This document shows, piece after piece, positions 6,399 through 13,584 of a stretch of 14,058 nt of DNA (positions are counted from its first letter, which is position 1; every line of letters starts with the position of its first letter). A program made the translations under genes and the position numbers. The notes beneath the pieces are model-generated. The model saw nothing but the letters and a program-made list of their open reading frames with translations, did not search any database and had not been told where the DNA came from. The DNA lies in the NCBI GenBank assembly GCA_016302015.1, contig JAEDOJ010000019.1:1-14058 (forward strand). The letters are read 5' to 3'. Source of the DNA: Oscillospiraceae bacterium. GTDB lineage: Bacteria > Bacillota_A > Clostridia > Oscillospirales > Oscillospiraceae.

Positions 6399-7279
6399 GT
6401 TGCCATCTCCTTTGCCAGATCAATCCCGGAAGCCTTTCGCTTCAGCATCTGATCCATGAGGGAGGCAATGTGCGCCCCGGCCTCCACCGGAGAAACGCCC
6501 TGCCTGTGGATGTTGGAGACCACGGTGCGTTTAGCTTCAGAAATGCCCACGTGGGGCTTGTAGGTCAGGTAAGCGGACATGGATTCGTTGGTCACCAGAC
6601 CGGGACGCTCTCCCACCAGCATACAGACAAGGTCGCAGCCGGTCAGGTCTCCCAGGTGGTCGGAAGCGCCTACCCGGCAGAATTTGACATACAACCCCTT
6701 GCCGACCTCAATGCCGTAGGACTTCAAACCCTGACGGATGGCGGCGGCGCAGTCCGCGGCGTTGGCTGTAATTGCGGCGGAGGACAGGCCGTCCCCGATG
6801 ACAAGGAGGACGGACTGACCCTTGCAGGTCTCCTGAATGATTTTCTGACTGGCCTCGTCGAACCGCCGGCCCAAATCAGGCCGGGTGAGATACTCGTCCT
6901 TGTCCCTGCACTTGGTCTGCAGGGGGATCAGATCGTAAGCCTTGGGAAACTCGTCGGGAACCATGGAAAAGACGCTGTCCTGGGCGGCGGCGTGATCCGC
7001 CCGGAACCGGAGAAGGGTGGCGGTTTTGTACCGGGCGCCCGCCCGTCCAACGCCCAGACGGGCGGGGGTTTTCGCCTTCAAGGCCTGAAACGCCGGGGCG
7101 TTGTGGGGATGGTCTACCAAATACTGGGCACGCAGATCCACGGCGGAAATGTCGGGAAGGACTTCCTCCTTCACGACCTCCGTGGGCTTGTAGGCCCCCG
7201 CCTTCACAGGGGGTTCGGGCTGATGCCCCATTTCCTGCAGAAGCTGGGCAACCAGCGCTTTCAGTTCCTGTTGATTCAT
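6395..7279 (-). CDS. eutC: EutC, ethanolamine ammonia-lyase small subunit
   Basis: Small subunit of the adenosylcobalamin-dependent lyase that converts ethanolamine to acetaldehyde and ammonia; with EutB it binds B12. At 294 residues it is full length (E. coli 295). The core shows ARLGVGRAGARYKT (about 73-86), VIGDGLSSAAITAN, the B12-side GKGLYVKFCRVGASDHLG, and LVGERPGLVTNESMSAY. Residues 1-18, MNQQELKALVAQLLQEMG, form a helix followed by a long flexible linker to about residue 45. This matches the N-terminal targeting tail known on enteric EutC. The ATG at 7279 follows GGAGGT (7285-7290), and the eutB stop is 11 bases upstream. Confidence 0.95.
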   Translation of the reverse strand: MNQQELKALVAQLLQEMGHQPEPPVKAGAYKPTEVVKEEVLPDISAVDLRAQYLVDHPHNAPAFQALKAKTPARLGVGRAGARYKTATLLRFRADHAAAQDSVFSMVPDEFPKAYDLIPLQTKCRDKDEYLTRPDLGRRFDEASQKIIQETCKGQSVLLVIGDGLSSAAITANAADCAAAIRQGLKSYGIEVGKGLYVKFCRVGASDHLGDLTGCDLVCMLVGERPGLVTNESMSAYLTYKPHVGISEAKRTVVSNIHRQGVSPVEAGAHIASLMDQMLKRKASGIDLAKEMAT

Positions 7280-7290
7280 GGCGTACCTCC

Positions 7291-8651
7291 TTAGAGAAAG
7301 ACGGAGCCGTCACCGGCTCTGGGGGTGAGCTTGCCGTTTTCCACAAAGCCCATCTTTTCCAGCCACCGCTGGAAGGGCGCTATGGCAGTGAGACCGAACA
7401 GCTCCCGCAGGGCGGCAGTCTCCCGGAAGCCGGTGGTCTGATAGTTCAGCATCACATCATCTCCGTGGGGAATGCCCATAAAATAGTTGCAGCCTGCGGC
7501 GGTGAGCAGGGTTGCCAGATTTTCGATGTCGTTCTGGTCTGCCTTCATGTGGTTGGTGTAGCAGGCGTCGCAGCCCATGGGGATGCCGCTGAGCTTGCCC
7601 ATGAAATGATCCTCCAGACCGGCACGAATGACCTGCCGGGCGTCATAGAGATATTCCGGGCCGATGAAGCCCACCACGGTGTTGACCAAAAAGGGGTGAT
7701 AGTGCCGGGCGAAGCCGTAGCACCGGGCTTCCATGGTCACCTGATCCGTGTCAAAATGGGCTTCGGAGGACAGCTCCGACCCTTGACCGGTTTCAAAATA
7801 GAGGACATTCGGCCCTTCGGCAGTCCCCTGGGTCAGCGCCAGATGACGGGCTTCGGCAATCAGCTTGCCGTCGAAGCCGAAGGCGGTGTTGCCCTTTTCC
7901 GACCCGGCAATGGACTGGAAAATCAGATCGGCGGGAGCGCCGGCTTCTATGGCTCGCATCTGGGTGGTCACATGGGCAAGAACGCAGATTTGGGTGGGAA
8001 TTTCGTAGCTGCGTCTGATCTCGTCAAAGCGGGTAAGAATCTGCTTCGTCCGCTCTGCCGTGTCCCCGGCGGGGTTCAGACCGATGACCGCGTCCCCCGC
8101 GCCGAAGGTCAGCCCCTCCAGAACGGAGGCCACAATGCCGTCTATCTCGTCCGTGGGGTGATTGGGCTGCAGCCGGCAGGAAAGGGTGCCGGGCAGACCG
8201 ATGGTGGTGTTGCAATGGGCGGTGACGGGCATTTTTTGGCGGCGGTGATCAGATCCAGATTGGACATCAGCTTGCAGACCCCGGCGATCATCTCCGAGGT
8301 CAGACCTCTGCGAATGCGGCGGATCTCCCGGTTGGTGGTGGTTTCCGACAGCAGCCATTCCCGCAGCTCCGCCACCGTCCAGCGACGGATTTCTTCGTAA
8401 ATTCTCTCGTTGACATCATCCTGAATGATCCGGGTCACCTCGTCCTGCTCGTAGGGAACCGCGGGATGCTCCCGCAGGTCCTCCAGCAGCAGATTGGACA
8501 GGACGACCTTGGCGGCAACCCGCTCCTGAGCGTTTTCCGCAGCGAGACCCGCCAGCTTGTCCCCGGATTTTTCCTCATTTGCCTTGGCAAGGACGTCCTT
8601 CACGTCCCGAAAGGCGTAGGTTTTCCCGGATAGCAGTGTTTTCAGCTTCAT
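7291..8651 (-). CDS. eutB: EutB, ethanolamine ammonia-lyase large subunit, frameshifted
   Basis: Catalytic TIM-barrel subunit of the lyase. Codons 1-140 run from the ATG at 8651 (AAGGAG at 8660-8665) and match EutB: MKLKTLLSGKTYAFRDVKDV, ERVAAKVVLS, TRIIQDDVNE, GLTSEMIAGV, DLITAAKK. At the A6 run (8232-8237 on this strand) the frame is lost and would stop at 8142. The -1 frame picks up at once with MPVTAHCNTTIGLPGT and continues to the natural end through GDAVIGLNP, CVLAHVTTQ, IFQSIAGSEKG, YFETGQGSELS, NTVVGFIGPEYLY and MLNYQTT, stopping at 7291. Joined, the two parts give 140+313=453 residues, the same as E. coli EutB. Every other gene of the operon is intact, so a sequencing error in the homopolymer or a recent mutation is most likely; slippage is possible. 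Confidence 0.9.
8230..8238 (-). other. Frameshift site in eutB (A6 homopolymer)
   Basis: Read on the minus strand the bases are GCC AAA AAA TGC. One further A would give GCC AAA AAA ATG and the conserved Lys-Lys-Met-Pro of EutB. The same result follows if a ribosome slips back one base on the two lysine codons, or if polymerase adds an A in the run. No clear stimulatory hairpin or internal Shine-Dalgarno is obvious next to the site. Confidence 0.85.
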
Positions 8652-8666
8652 CCGAACAGCTCCTTC

Positions 8667-10040
8667 TTATAATACTAATGTTTTGATCACCACCGGAAGG
8701 GCCTGCCCCTGGGCTACGGGAGCGCCGATGTCCAGATAAGCGCCCTCAGGCAGACTTAGACCGTCCAGACAGAGCAGGGGCGTTCCGGGAAGCAGCGTAC
8801 CGATGGCCTGTCCCAGAGCCTTTCCCATGTCCTCCCGCACGGCAATAATCAGAGGCTGATCCTCCGCCTCTTTTGCGGCGGCAATGCCGTCGGCAAGTTT
8901 ACATAATTCGGAAAATTTCGGATTACGTTGACCGGAAAGGCTGAGAACCACGGGAACGTCCCGGTCGTAAAGGGCGGTGAGGCTGCGGATTTTCTCCGCC
9001 AGAGCGGGGGAATCCAGCGCCTCGTCCCGGGGACTGAGGGCGGCGACCGGGAGATTTTTCAGAGGGAAGGTGATATCCCGATAGAAAATGGTGCTGCCGG
9101 ACAGGTCGGTGCTGTGACTGCCCGCGCCGATGACCGTGGCACGAATGGTTTCCGCGGCGGGAAGCCAGCGGTGGGAGCAAAGAGAAGACCGGCGAAGGGC
9201 CTTCCCCAATAAGACGCCGATGTCCCCGTAGGCGAAGGGATTCTCCGGGGTCTGGGCAATCAGGTCTGCCACCCCGCCGGAGAAGGTGAAATACGGTTCG
9301 CCCTCCAGAGCAAGGGTCTTGTCCGTGATAAACCCGGCGGGAATGCGCTGAGGCTCTGTGACCGCCAGCTCCAGAACGGAAACCAGCAGGTCAATCACCG
9401 GCTGCAGCTCCTGTTCTGTCACAGCCTGCCCTACCTTCAGCTCGGTGTGATTTTCCAGCACCGGAGAAAGATAGGTGATTTTTCCCTGAGACAGCTTGAT
9501 CAGCCGTCCGCCTACATTTAAACAGCCGGTGTCTGCCAGTCTGCCCTGATGAAACAGCGCCATGTTGGTGGTGCCGCCCCCGATGTCCAGATTCAGAACG
9601 GAGCAGTGATGCACCTCCGAATAGTTCTGAGCGCCGGAGCCTTTGCCCGCCAGAACGCTTTCCAGAGCCGGGCCTGCCGTGGCCACCACAAAATCCCCCG
9701 CATACCCGGCCAGACTGGAAAGCACCTGCCCGGCGTTTTCCTTTCGGGCGGTTTCCCCGGTGATAATCACGGCGCCGGTCTGAATCTCCTCCTTTTGAAA
9801 CCCGGAGGCGGCATATTCCCGATCCACGATCTCCCGGATTCCGGTTCCGTCAATGACCCGGTTGGACAGCAGAGGGGTAAAATAGATCTTACTGCGATAC
9901 AGCACCTCTTTTTCCGTAATGGCAAATTGGGGAACGGAAAACGCCCCGGCTTCGTTTTGCACCGTCAGTCGGGAAAAGACAAGCTGCGTGGTTGTGGTGC
10001 CGATGTCAATTCCCACGGACAGCAGGCTCTGCCCCTTCAT
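8667..10040 (-). CDS. eutA: EutA, ethanolamine ammonia-lyase reactivating factor
   Basis: EutA is an ATP-dependent chaperone that removes damaged cobalamin from inactivated EutBC so that fresh adenosylcobalamin can bind. The 457-residue protein (E. coli 467) has an actin/Hsp70-type ATPase fold: phosphate-1 loop SVGIDIGTTTTQLVFS (8-23) and phosphate-2 loop LNLDIGGGTTNMALF (149-163). The segments GAVIITGETARKENA (89-103), TAGPALESVLAGKGSGA and YFTFSGGVADLI are family hallmarks. The ATG at 10040 overlaps the upstream dehydrogenase stop by ATGA. eutB begins 15 bases after its stop, in the usual eutA-eutB-eutC order. Confidence 0.95.
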   Translation of the reverse strand: MKGQSLLSVGIDIGTTTTQLVFSRLTVQNEAGAFSVPQFAITEKEVLYRSKIYFTPLLSNRVIDGTGIREIVDREYAASGFQKEEIQTGAVIITGETARKENAGQVLSSLAGYAGDFVVATAGPALESVLAGKGSGAQNYSEVHHCSVLNLDIGGGTTNMALFHQGRLADTGCLNVGGRLIKLSQGKITYLSPVLENHTELKVGQAVTEQELQPVIDLLVSVLELAVTEPQRIPAGFITDKTLALEGEPYFTFSGGVADLIAQTPENPFAYGDIGVLLGKALRRSSLCSHRWLPAAETIRATVIGAGSHSTDLSGSTIFYRDITFPLKNLPVAALSPRDEALDSPALAEKIRSLTALYDRDVPVVLSLSGQRNPKFSELCKLADGIAAAKEAEDQPLIIAVREDMGKALGQAIGTLLPGTPLLCLDGLSLPEGAYLDIGAPVAQGQALPVVIKTLVL

Positions 10041-11086
10041 AGGGCAGAACGCAGCAAAGCCGCGTAAGCCTCCCGGGTGACAGGCCGGGGATTGGACTGG
10101 GTGCAGGGATCCTGCTCCGCCGCCTGCGCCAGCTCGTCCATGGCGTCCAGTACGGCGGCTTCTGCCAGACCCGCCTCCTGCAGGGTGGCGGGGAGCTTCA
10201 GGGCGGAGCGCAGCCGTCCCAGAGAGAGGAGGAGACCCCGAAGTCCGGACAGGCCGCAGTAGGCCGCCAGCCGCTCATAGGGCTGGGGGTGGGTCTGGGC
10301 GTTGAACCGAAGGACATGGGGGAGCAAAATTCCGTTCAGCCGCCCGTGGGGGGTATGGAATTTCCCGCCTAAGGCGTGAGACAGGGCGTGACAGGCGCCC
10401 AGCCCAGCGTTTTCGAAGGCGATTCCTCCCATGGAGGCCGCCTCGTGCATGGCCTCCCGCACCTGAATTTTTCCTTCAAAAGACTTGGGCAGAGCTTCCA
10501 GAAGGGTTTTGTAGGCGCACATGGCGAAGGCGTCCGAAAAGGTAGAGGCGTTTTTCGCCGCTACAGCCTCCAAACAGTGGGCGGCAACGTCCATTCCCGC
10601 GTCGGCAATGAGCTTCGAGGGCAGATTTTCCAGCAGGGAAGGGTCCAGAATGGCGAAGTCCGGCCGAAGGTTTTCCTCCACCAGAGGATGCTTGACCCCC
10701 TGATGGGTGACGATGGCAAAGGAGGTTACCTCCGAGCCGGTGCCGGAGGTGGTGGGAATGGCGACCAGCCTTGCCTTGGACTGTCCCAGAGACAGCATTC
10801 CCTTGGCGCAGTCGATGGCGCTGCCTCCTCCCAGAGCCACGATGGTGTCCGGCGGCCAGTCCCGCATCAATCGAATTCCCTCCGCAATCAATTCCACAGA
10901 GGGGTCAGGCTGTACCCTGTCAAAAATACGGGTATTTTTGCAGCGGGCGGCAAGACGGCCGGCGGTTCCGTTTTTGACAAAAAATTCGTCGGTGACAAGG
11001 AGGGTGGCTTCTCCGCACAGCCGGGGAAGCTGGTCCAGAGCGTCAGCGCCCAGATACAGGGTAGTTCCCAGAGAGAAGGTTTGCAT
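10037..11086 (-). CDS. eutG: Iron-type alcohol dehydrogenase (EutG-like)
   Basis: A group III (iron) alcohol dehydrogenase that would reduce acetaldehyde to ethanol and regenerate NAD+ for EutE. NAD-binding motif GGGSAID is at 86-92, with TTSGTGSEVT at 112-121. The metal ligands by family position are all present: Asp166 and His170 in GMDVAAHCLEA, His233 in ACHALSHALGG, and His247 in TPHGRLNGILLPH. At 349 residues it is somewhat shorter than the usual 380-400. I chose the ATG at 11086, which has AGAGG seven bases upstream (11094-11098) and begins at the first family-like strand (FSLGTTLYLG). The open frame extends to 11245, but that would cover the divergent promoter region and the start of the neighbouring gene. 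It is the first gene of the operon and has no obvious targeting helix at its N-terminus. Confidence 0.88.
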   Translation of the reverse strand: MQTFSLGTTLYLGADALDQLPRLCGEATLLVTDEFFVKNGTAGRLAARCKNTRIFDRVQPDPSVELIAEGIRLMRDWPPDTIVALGGGSAIDCAKGMLSLGQSKARLVAIPTTSGTGSEVTSFAIVTHQGVKHPLVEENLRPDFAILDPSLLENLPSKLIADAGMDVAAHCLEAVAAKNASTFSDAFAMCAYKTLLEALPKSFEGKIQVREAMHEAASMGGIAFENAGLGACHALSHALGGKFHTPHGRLNGILLPHVLRFNAQTHPQPYERLAAYCGLSGLRGLLLSLGRLRSALKLPATLQEAGLAEAAVLDAMDELAQAAEQDPCTQSNPRPVTREAYAALLRSAL

Positions 11087-11222
11087 ATCATCGCCTCTTT
11101 TCGGGTGTAGTATTTCCCAAGACCGTGAAAAAATGTGAACAGAATGAAAAAACTTTGGCAAGCCGGTTGACACTTGAAGGAAAATATGAAAAAATAAAGA
11201 AAAACCATAAGGAGCAAAGAAA
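11087..11222. promoter_or_regulatory. Divergent intergenic region with + strand promoter
   Basis: These 136 AT-rich bases separate the eut operon from the + strand gene at 11223. On the + strand TTGACA (11167-11172), a 17-base spacer and AAAAAT (11190-11195) form a promoter with a perfect -35 and weak -10, and AAGGAG (11209-11214) serves the ATG at 11223. On the minus strand only weak boxes are visible (TTGCCA at 11156-11161 with TCACAT 17 bases on), so the eut promoter may need an activator. I saw no EutV antiterminator element and no cobalamin riboswitch. Confidence 0.5.
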
Positions 11223-12137
11223 ATGAGCGATATGAAAAAGGTCACCTGCCCTCACTGCGGGAAGGAGCTGGACATCCCGGCGGAGCTGGAGGAATTTTCC
11301 TGTCTGTATTGCGGCGGACGGACGGCGCTGAAGGTGGAGGTAAAAGCACCTCAGGAGTTTGATGCCGCCAGAGAAAAGCTCCGTGGGAAGCTGGCGGCTC
11401 CTGTGGTGAACTATCCGGATTCCCTGAAAAACCTGACAAAAAAGCTGTTTTTTGATGCCTTTGAGACCTATGAGAAGGAAAATGAGGCAGTTTTTGCGGA
11501 GCTGGACGCCTGCGCCGTGCTTCATCCTGACGGTGTGGCGGCAGGGGCGAAGCTTCTGGCGGGGGATATGCTGAAGGAAGTGATTGCCGGTCTGGAGCAG
11601 GAGAAAAAGTGGAAGTCCAGAAACGGCAGAGACAGCCTGATGTTCTCCAGTAAGGTGACCATGGCGGTCTTTCTCACCCCTGCGGTGCGGCGGCAGAAGC
11701 TGGTCTGCGCCGAGGACTTCCGGCGGGAGCTGAACGAGCAGTGGCTGGCCCGATATCCCAAGCAGGAGTGGATTCCCGGGGACTATGACGTGATGGTGGA
11801 GGGCTTCCGCCGGAAAAAGTGGTGCTTTATCACCACCGCCACCTGCGCCCATGAGGGAAAGCCGGACGACTGTGCCGAGCTGACCGCCTTCCGCGGCTTC
11901 CGGGACGGCTGGCTGCGGGAGCATGACGGAGAGGAACTGATTCAGGAGTATTATGACATCGCTCCCGGGATCGTGACCTGCATCGACTACTGCGACAGCC
12001 CGGCGCAGCGCTATGGGGAGATCCGCCGGCGCTGGCTGACGCCCTGCTATGAGGCGCTGCGGGAGGAGCGGTTTGCAGACTGCCGGAGGATTTATGTGGA
12101 TATGGTTCGCACGCTGGAGCAGCGGTATTTGAATTAG
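11223..12137 (+). CDS. Zinc-ribbon and CFI-box domain protein, unknown function
   Basis: A 304-residue soluble protein. Residues 9-30 form a zinc ribbon (CPHC at 9-12, CLYC at 27-30) of the type found at the start of many clostridial multi-domain proteins. The middle (about 45-200) is charged and probably helical, without a family I recognise. The C-terminal third begins with CFITTATC (201-208), the signature of the CFI-box C-terminal domain common in Bacillota, followed by conserved-looking FRGFRDGWL and a basic helical end with further cysteines. No signal peptide or membrane segment is present. The cysteine clusters suggest metal binding; the function is unknown. The start is supported by AAGGAG nine bases upstream. 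A terminator follows, so it is likely monocistronic. It diverges from the eut operon, but nothing shows that it regulates it. Confidence 0.85.
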   Translation: MSDMKKVTCPHCGKELDIPAELEEFSCLYCGGRTALKVEVKAPQEFDAAREKLRGKLAAPVVNYPDSLKNLTKKLFFDAFETYEKENEAVFAELDACAVLHPDGVAAGAKLLAGDMLKEVIAGLEQEKKWKSRNGRDSLMFSSKVTMAVFLTPAVRRQKLVCAEDFRRELNEQWLARYPKQEWIPGDYDVMVEGFRRKKWCFITTATCAHEGKPDDCAELTAFRGFRDGWLREHDGEELIQEYYDIAPGIVTCIDYCDSPAQRYGEIRRRWLTPCYEALREERFADCRRIYVDMVRTLEQRYLN

Positions 12138-12188
12138 TCTTAAGGACAATCCAAGCGGCTCCCTCTGATGAGGCGAATAAACCTTTGC

Positions 12189-12230
12189 GGACGTGGCTTG
12201 TTTTGAAGCCGCGTCCTGTTTCTTTTATTT
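12189..12230 (+). terminator. Rho-independent terminator after the CFI-box gene
   Basis: An 11-bp stem GGACGTGGCTT/AAGCCGCGTCC (one G-U pair) with a GTTTTG loop is followed by the T-rich tract 12217-12230. It lies about 50 bases after the stop of the upstream gene and just before the prfB promoter, so the two genes form separate transcription units. Confidence 0.85.
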
Positions 12231-12244
12231 TCAGAAAATTTCTC

Positions 12245-12273
12245 TTTACAGAATGGGGGAATTCGGCTATACT
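12245..12273 (+). promoter_or_regulatory. prfB promoter
   Basis: TTTACA (12245-12250), a 17-base spacer and TATACT (12268-12273) make a good housekeeping sigma promoter. Transcription would start near 12280, leaving a leader of about 27 bases with GGAG at 12295-12298 before the ATG at 12307. The position also argues against the in-frame ATG at 12193. Confidence 0.75.
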
Positions 12274-12306
12274 GTAGAAGGAAAATTTTGTACTGGAGTA
12301 ATCGAT

Positions 12307-13428
12307 ATGATTGAGTTTGAAGAATATAAGGTCAAATTAAACGACTTGAAGCCCAAGCTGGAGGAGCTTCGGGCGGCGTTTTTGCCTCAGAGCCTGCTGG
12401 ACGAGCTGGAGCGTCTTCACGCCATGGCGGAGGCCCCCGGCTTTTGGGATGATCCTGCCCGGTCTCAGAAGGCCGTCATGCGTACCAAAACGCTGGAAAC
12501 CAAGCGGGATAAGTTTCTGGGCATGACCGCCGCCTGGGATGACCTGATGACCATTTGCGAGATGGCTCTGGAGGAAAATGACGATTCCATGCTCTCCGAG
12601 CTGACGGAGGGCTACGCCAAGCTGGAGGCCTCCATGGAGGAAGCCCGGCTGGAAACCCTGCTCACCGGGGACTATGACAGGAATAACGCATTGGTTTCCT
12701 TCCATGCCGGCGCCGGCGGCACCGAGGCGCAGGACTGGTGCTATATGCTCTATCGGATGTACACCCGTTGGGCGGAGGCCCATGGCTTCACCTATAAAAT
12801 TCTGGACTATCTGGACGGAGACGAAGCGGGGCTGAAGTCTGCGGATATCATGATCGAGGGCGAAAATGCCTATGGCTTCCTGAAGAGCGAGGCGGGGGTT
12901 CACCGTCTGGTTCGGGTCTCTCCCTTTGATGCCGCAGGCCGCCGCCATACCTCCTTCTCTGCGGTGGAGGTGATTCCCGAAATCACCGACGATGTGGAAG
13001 TGGAGATCCGCCCGGAGGAAATTGAAATGCAGGTGTTCCGCTCCTCCGGCGCAGGCGGCCAGCATATCAATAAAACCTCCTCCGCCGTCCGACTGATCCA
13101 CAAGCCCACCGGGATTGTGGTCTCCTGCCAGACCCAGCGTGACCAGTTCCAGAACCGGGAAACCTGTATGCGTATGCTGAAGTCCAAGCTGCTGGAAATC
13201 AAGGAGCGGGAGCATCTGGAGAAGATTTCCGACATCAAGGGCGTGCAGCAGAAGATCGAGTGGGGCAGCCAGATCCGCTCCTATGTCTTCATGCCCTATA
13301 CCCTGGCCAAGGACACCCGTACCGGCTATGAATGCACCAATATCAATGCGGTGATGGACGGCGATATCGACGGCTTTATCAACGCCTACCTGACCTGTGC
13401 CGCCACGGGAAACTGGGCGACAAAATAA
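12307..13428 (+). CDS. prfB: Peptide chain release factor 2 (RF2)
   Basis: RF2 ends translation at UGA and UAA codons on the ribosome. The 373-residue protein is of normal length. It shows an N-terminal helical domain (EEYKVKLNDLKPKLEELRAAF...), the GAGGTEAQDWCYMLYRMY segment, the stop-codon-reading tripeptide SPF at 205-207 (which marks RF2, not RF1), and the catalytic GGQ at 250-252 in SSGAGGQHINKTSSAVR. The programmed +1 frameshift with an internal UGA near codon 25, common in prfB genes, is absent: the codons GCG TTT TTG CCT read straight through. The start ATG at 12307 has GGAG eight bases upstream and lies behind a good promoter. The frame is open further up to 12193, but that part crosses the terminator and promoter. 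Confidence 0.96.
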   Translation: MIEFEEYKVKLNDLKPKLEELRAAFLPQSLLDELERLHAMAEAPGFWDDPARSQKAVMRTKTLETKRDKFLGMTAAWDDLMTICEMALEENDDSMLSELTEGYAKLEASMEEARLETLLTGDYDRNNALVSFHAGAGGTEAQDWCYMLYRMYTRWAEAHGFTYKILDYLDGDEAGLKSADIMIEGENAYGFLKSEAGVHRLVRVSPFDAAGRRHTSFSAVEVIPEITDDVEVEIRPEEIEMQVFRSSGAGGQHINKTSSAVRLIHKPTGIVVSCQTQRDQFQNRETCMRMLKSKLLEIKEREHLEKISDIKGVQQKIEWGSQIRSYVFMPYTLAKDTRTGYECTNINAVMDGDIDGFINAYLTCAATGNWATK

Positions 13429-13450
13429 TCACTAAATTTGAAAAAAGTGC

Positions 13451-13479
13451 TTGAAAAAGTCCGGTAATTGTGGTACTAT
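13451..13479 (+). promoter_or_regulatory. secG promoter
   Basis: TTGAAA (13451-13456), a 17-base spacer and TACTAT (13474-13479), with a TG extension just ahead of the -10, make a strong promoter beginning 22 bases after the prfB stop. Transcription should start near 13486, giving a leader of about 100 bases. No terminator is visible between prfB and this promoter. Confidence 0.8.
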
Positions 13480-13500
13480 CTTTATTACTGTGTAAAGAAT

Positions 13501-13567
13501 CGCTCTTTGGAGCGTGATCCCGGCGCACCGCACGCCGTAAGAGCGGTTATGCGGCATTAGACCCGCA
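13501..13567 (+). promoter_or_regulatory. Structured leader of secG with three short hairpins
   Basis: Three 5-bp hairpins follow in a row: CGCTC-tttg-GAGCG (13501-13514), CGGCG-caccgca-CGCCG (13521-13537) and TGCGG-cattagac-CCGCA (13550-13567). GGAGG of secG comes at 13576-13580. There is no T-run, so this is not a terminator, and it does not fold as a tRNA. It could be a stabilising leader or a regulatory element; I recognise no known riboswitch. Confidence 0.4.
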
Positions 13568-13584
13568 GAATCAATGGAGGAAAA

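Larger units (their letters stand above)
924..11086 (-). other. Ethanolamine utilisation microcompartment operon (12 genes)
   Basis: Twelve genes on one strand have overlaps or very short gaps and no internal terminator. Order of transcription: iron ADH, eutA, eutB, eutC, eutL, eutE, eutM, eutT, pduL, uncharacterised 154-residue gene, eutN, eutH. This is the non-proteobacterial arrangement, with a PduL-type phosphotransacylase in place of the enteric Pta-type EutD. Together the set covers uptake, B12 supply, lyase, lyase repair, aldehyde and alcohol steps, CoA recycling and three shell classes (BMC-H, BMC-T, BMC-P). EutV/EutW, EutS, EutK, EutP and EutQ are not in the window. I see no strong promoter or EutV-type antiterminator ahead of the first gene. 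Confidence 0.85.

Noticed and set aside
11087..11222. EutV-type dual-hairpin antiterminator or cobalamin riboswitch for the eut operon
   Set aside because: I looked on the minus strand and found neither the paired hairpins with the EutV loop motif nor room for a B12 riboswitch.
11087..11245. Longer alcohol dehydrogenase start at 11245
   Set aside because: It would overlap the divergent gene start and the intergenic region, and adds a hydrophobic Phe-rich stretch not found in the family; ATG 11086 has a suitable AGAGG.
11088..12149. Minus-strand open frame of 353 codons
   Set aside because: It is opposite the zinc-ribbon/CFI-box gene, which has a ribosome binding site, recognised motifs and a terminator.
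13490..13584. tRNA or small RNA gene before secG
   Set aside because: The three hairpins do not form a cloverleaf, and no T-loop or acceptor stem is present; it is better seen as a leader.
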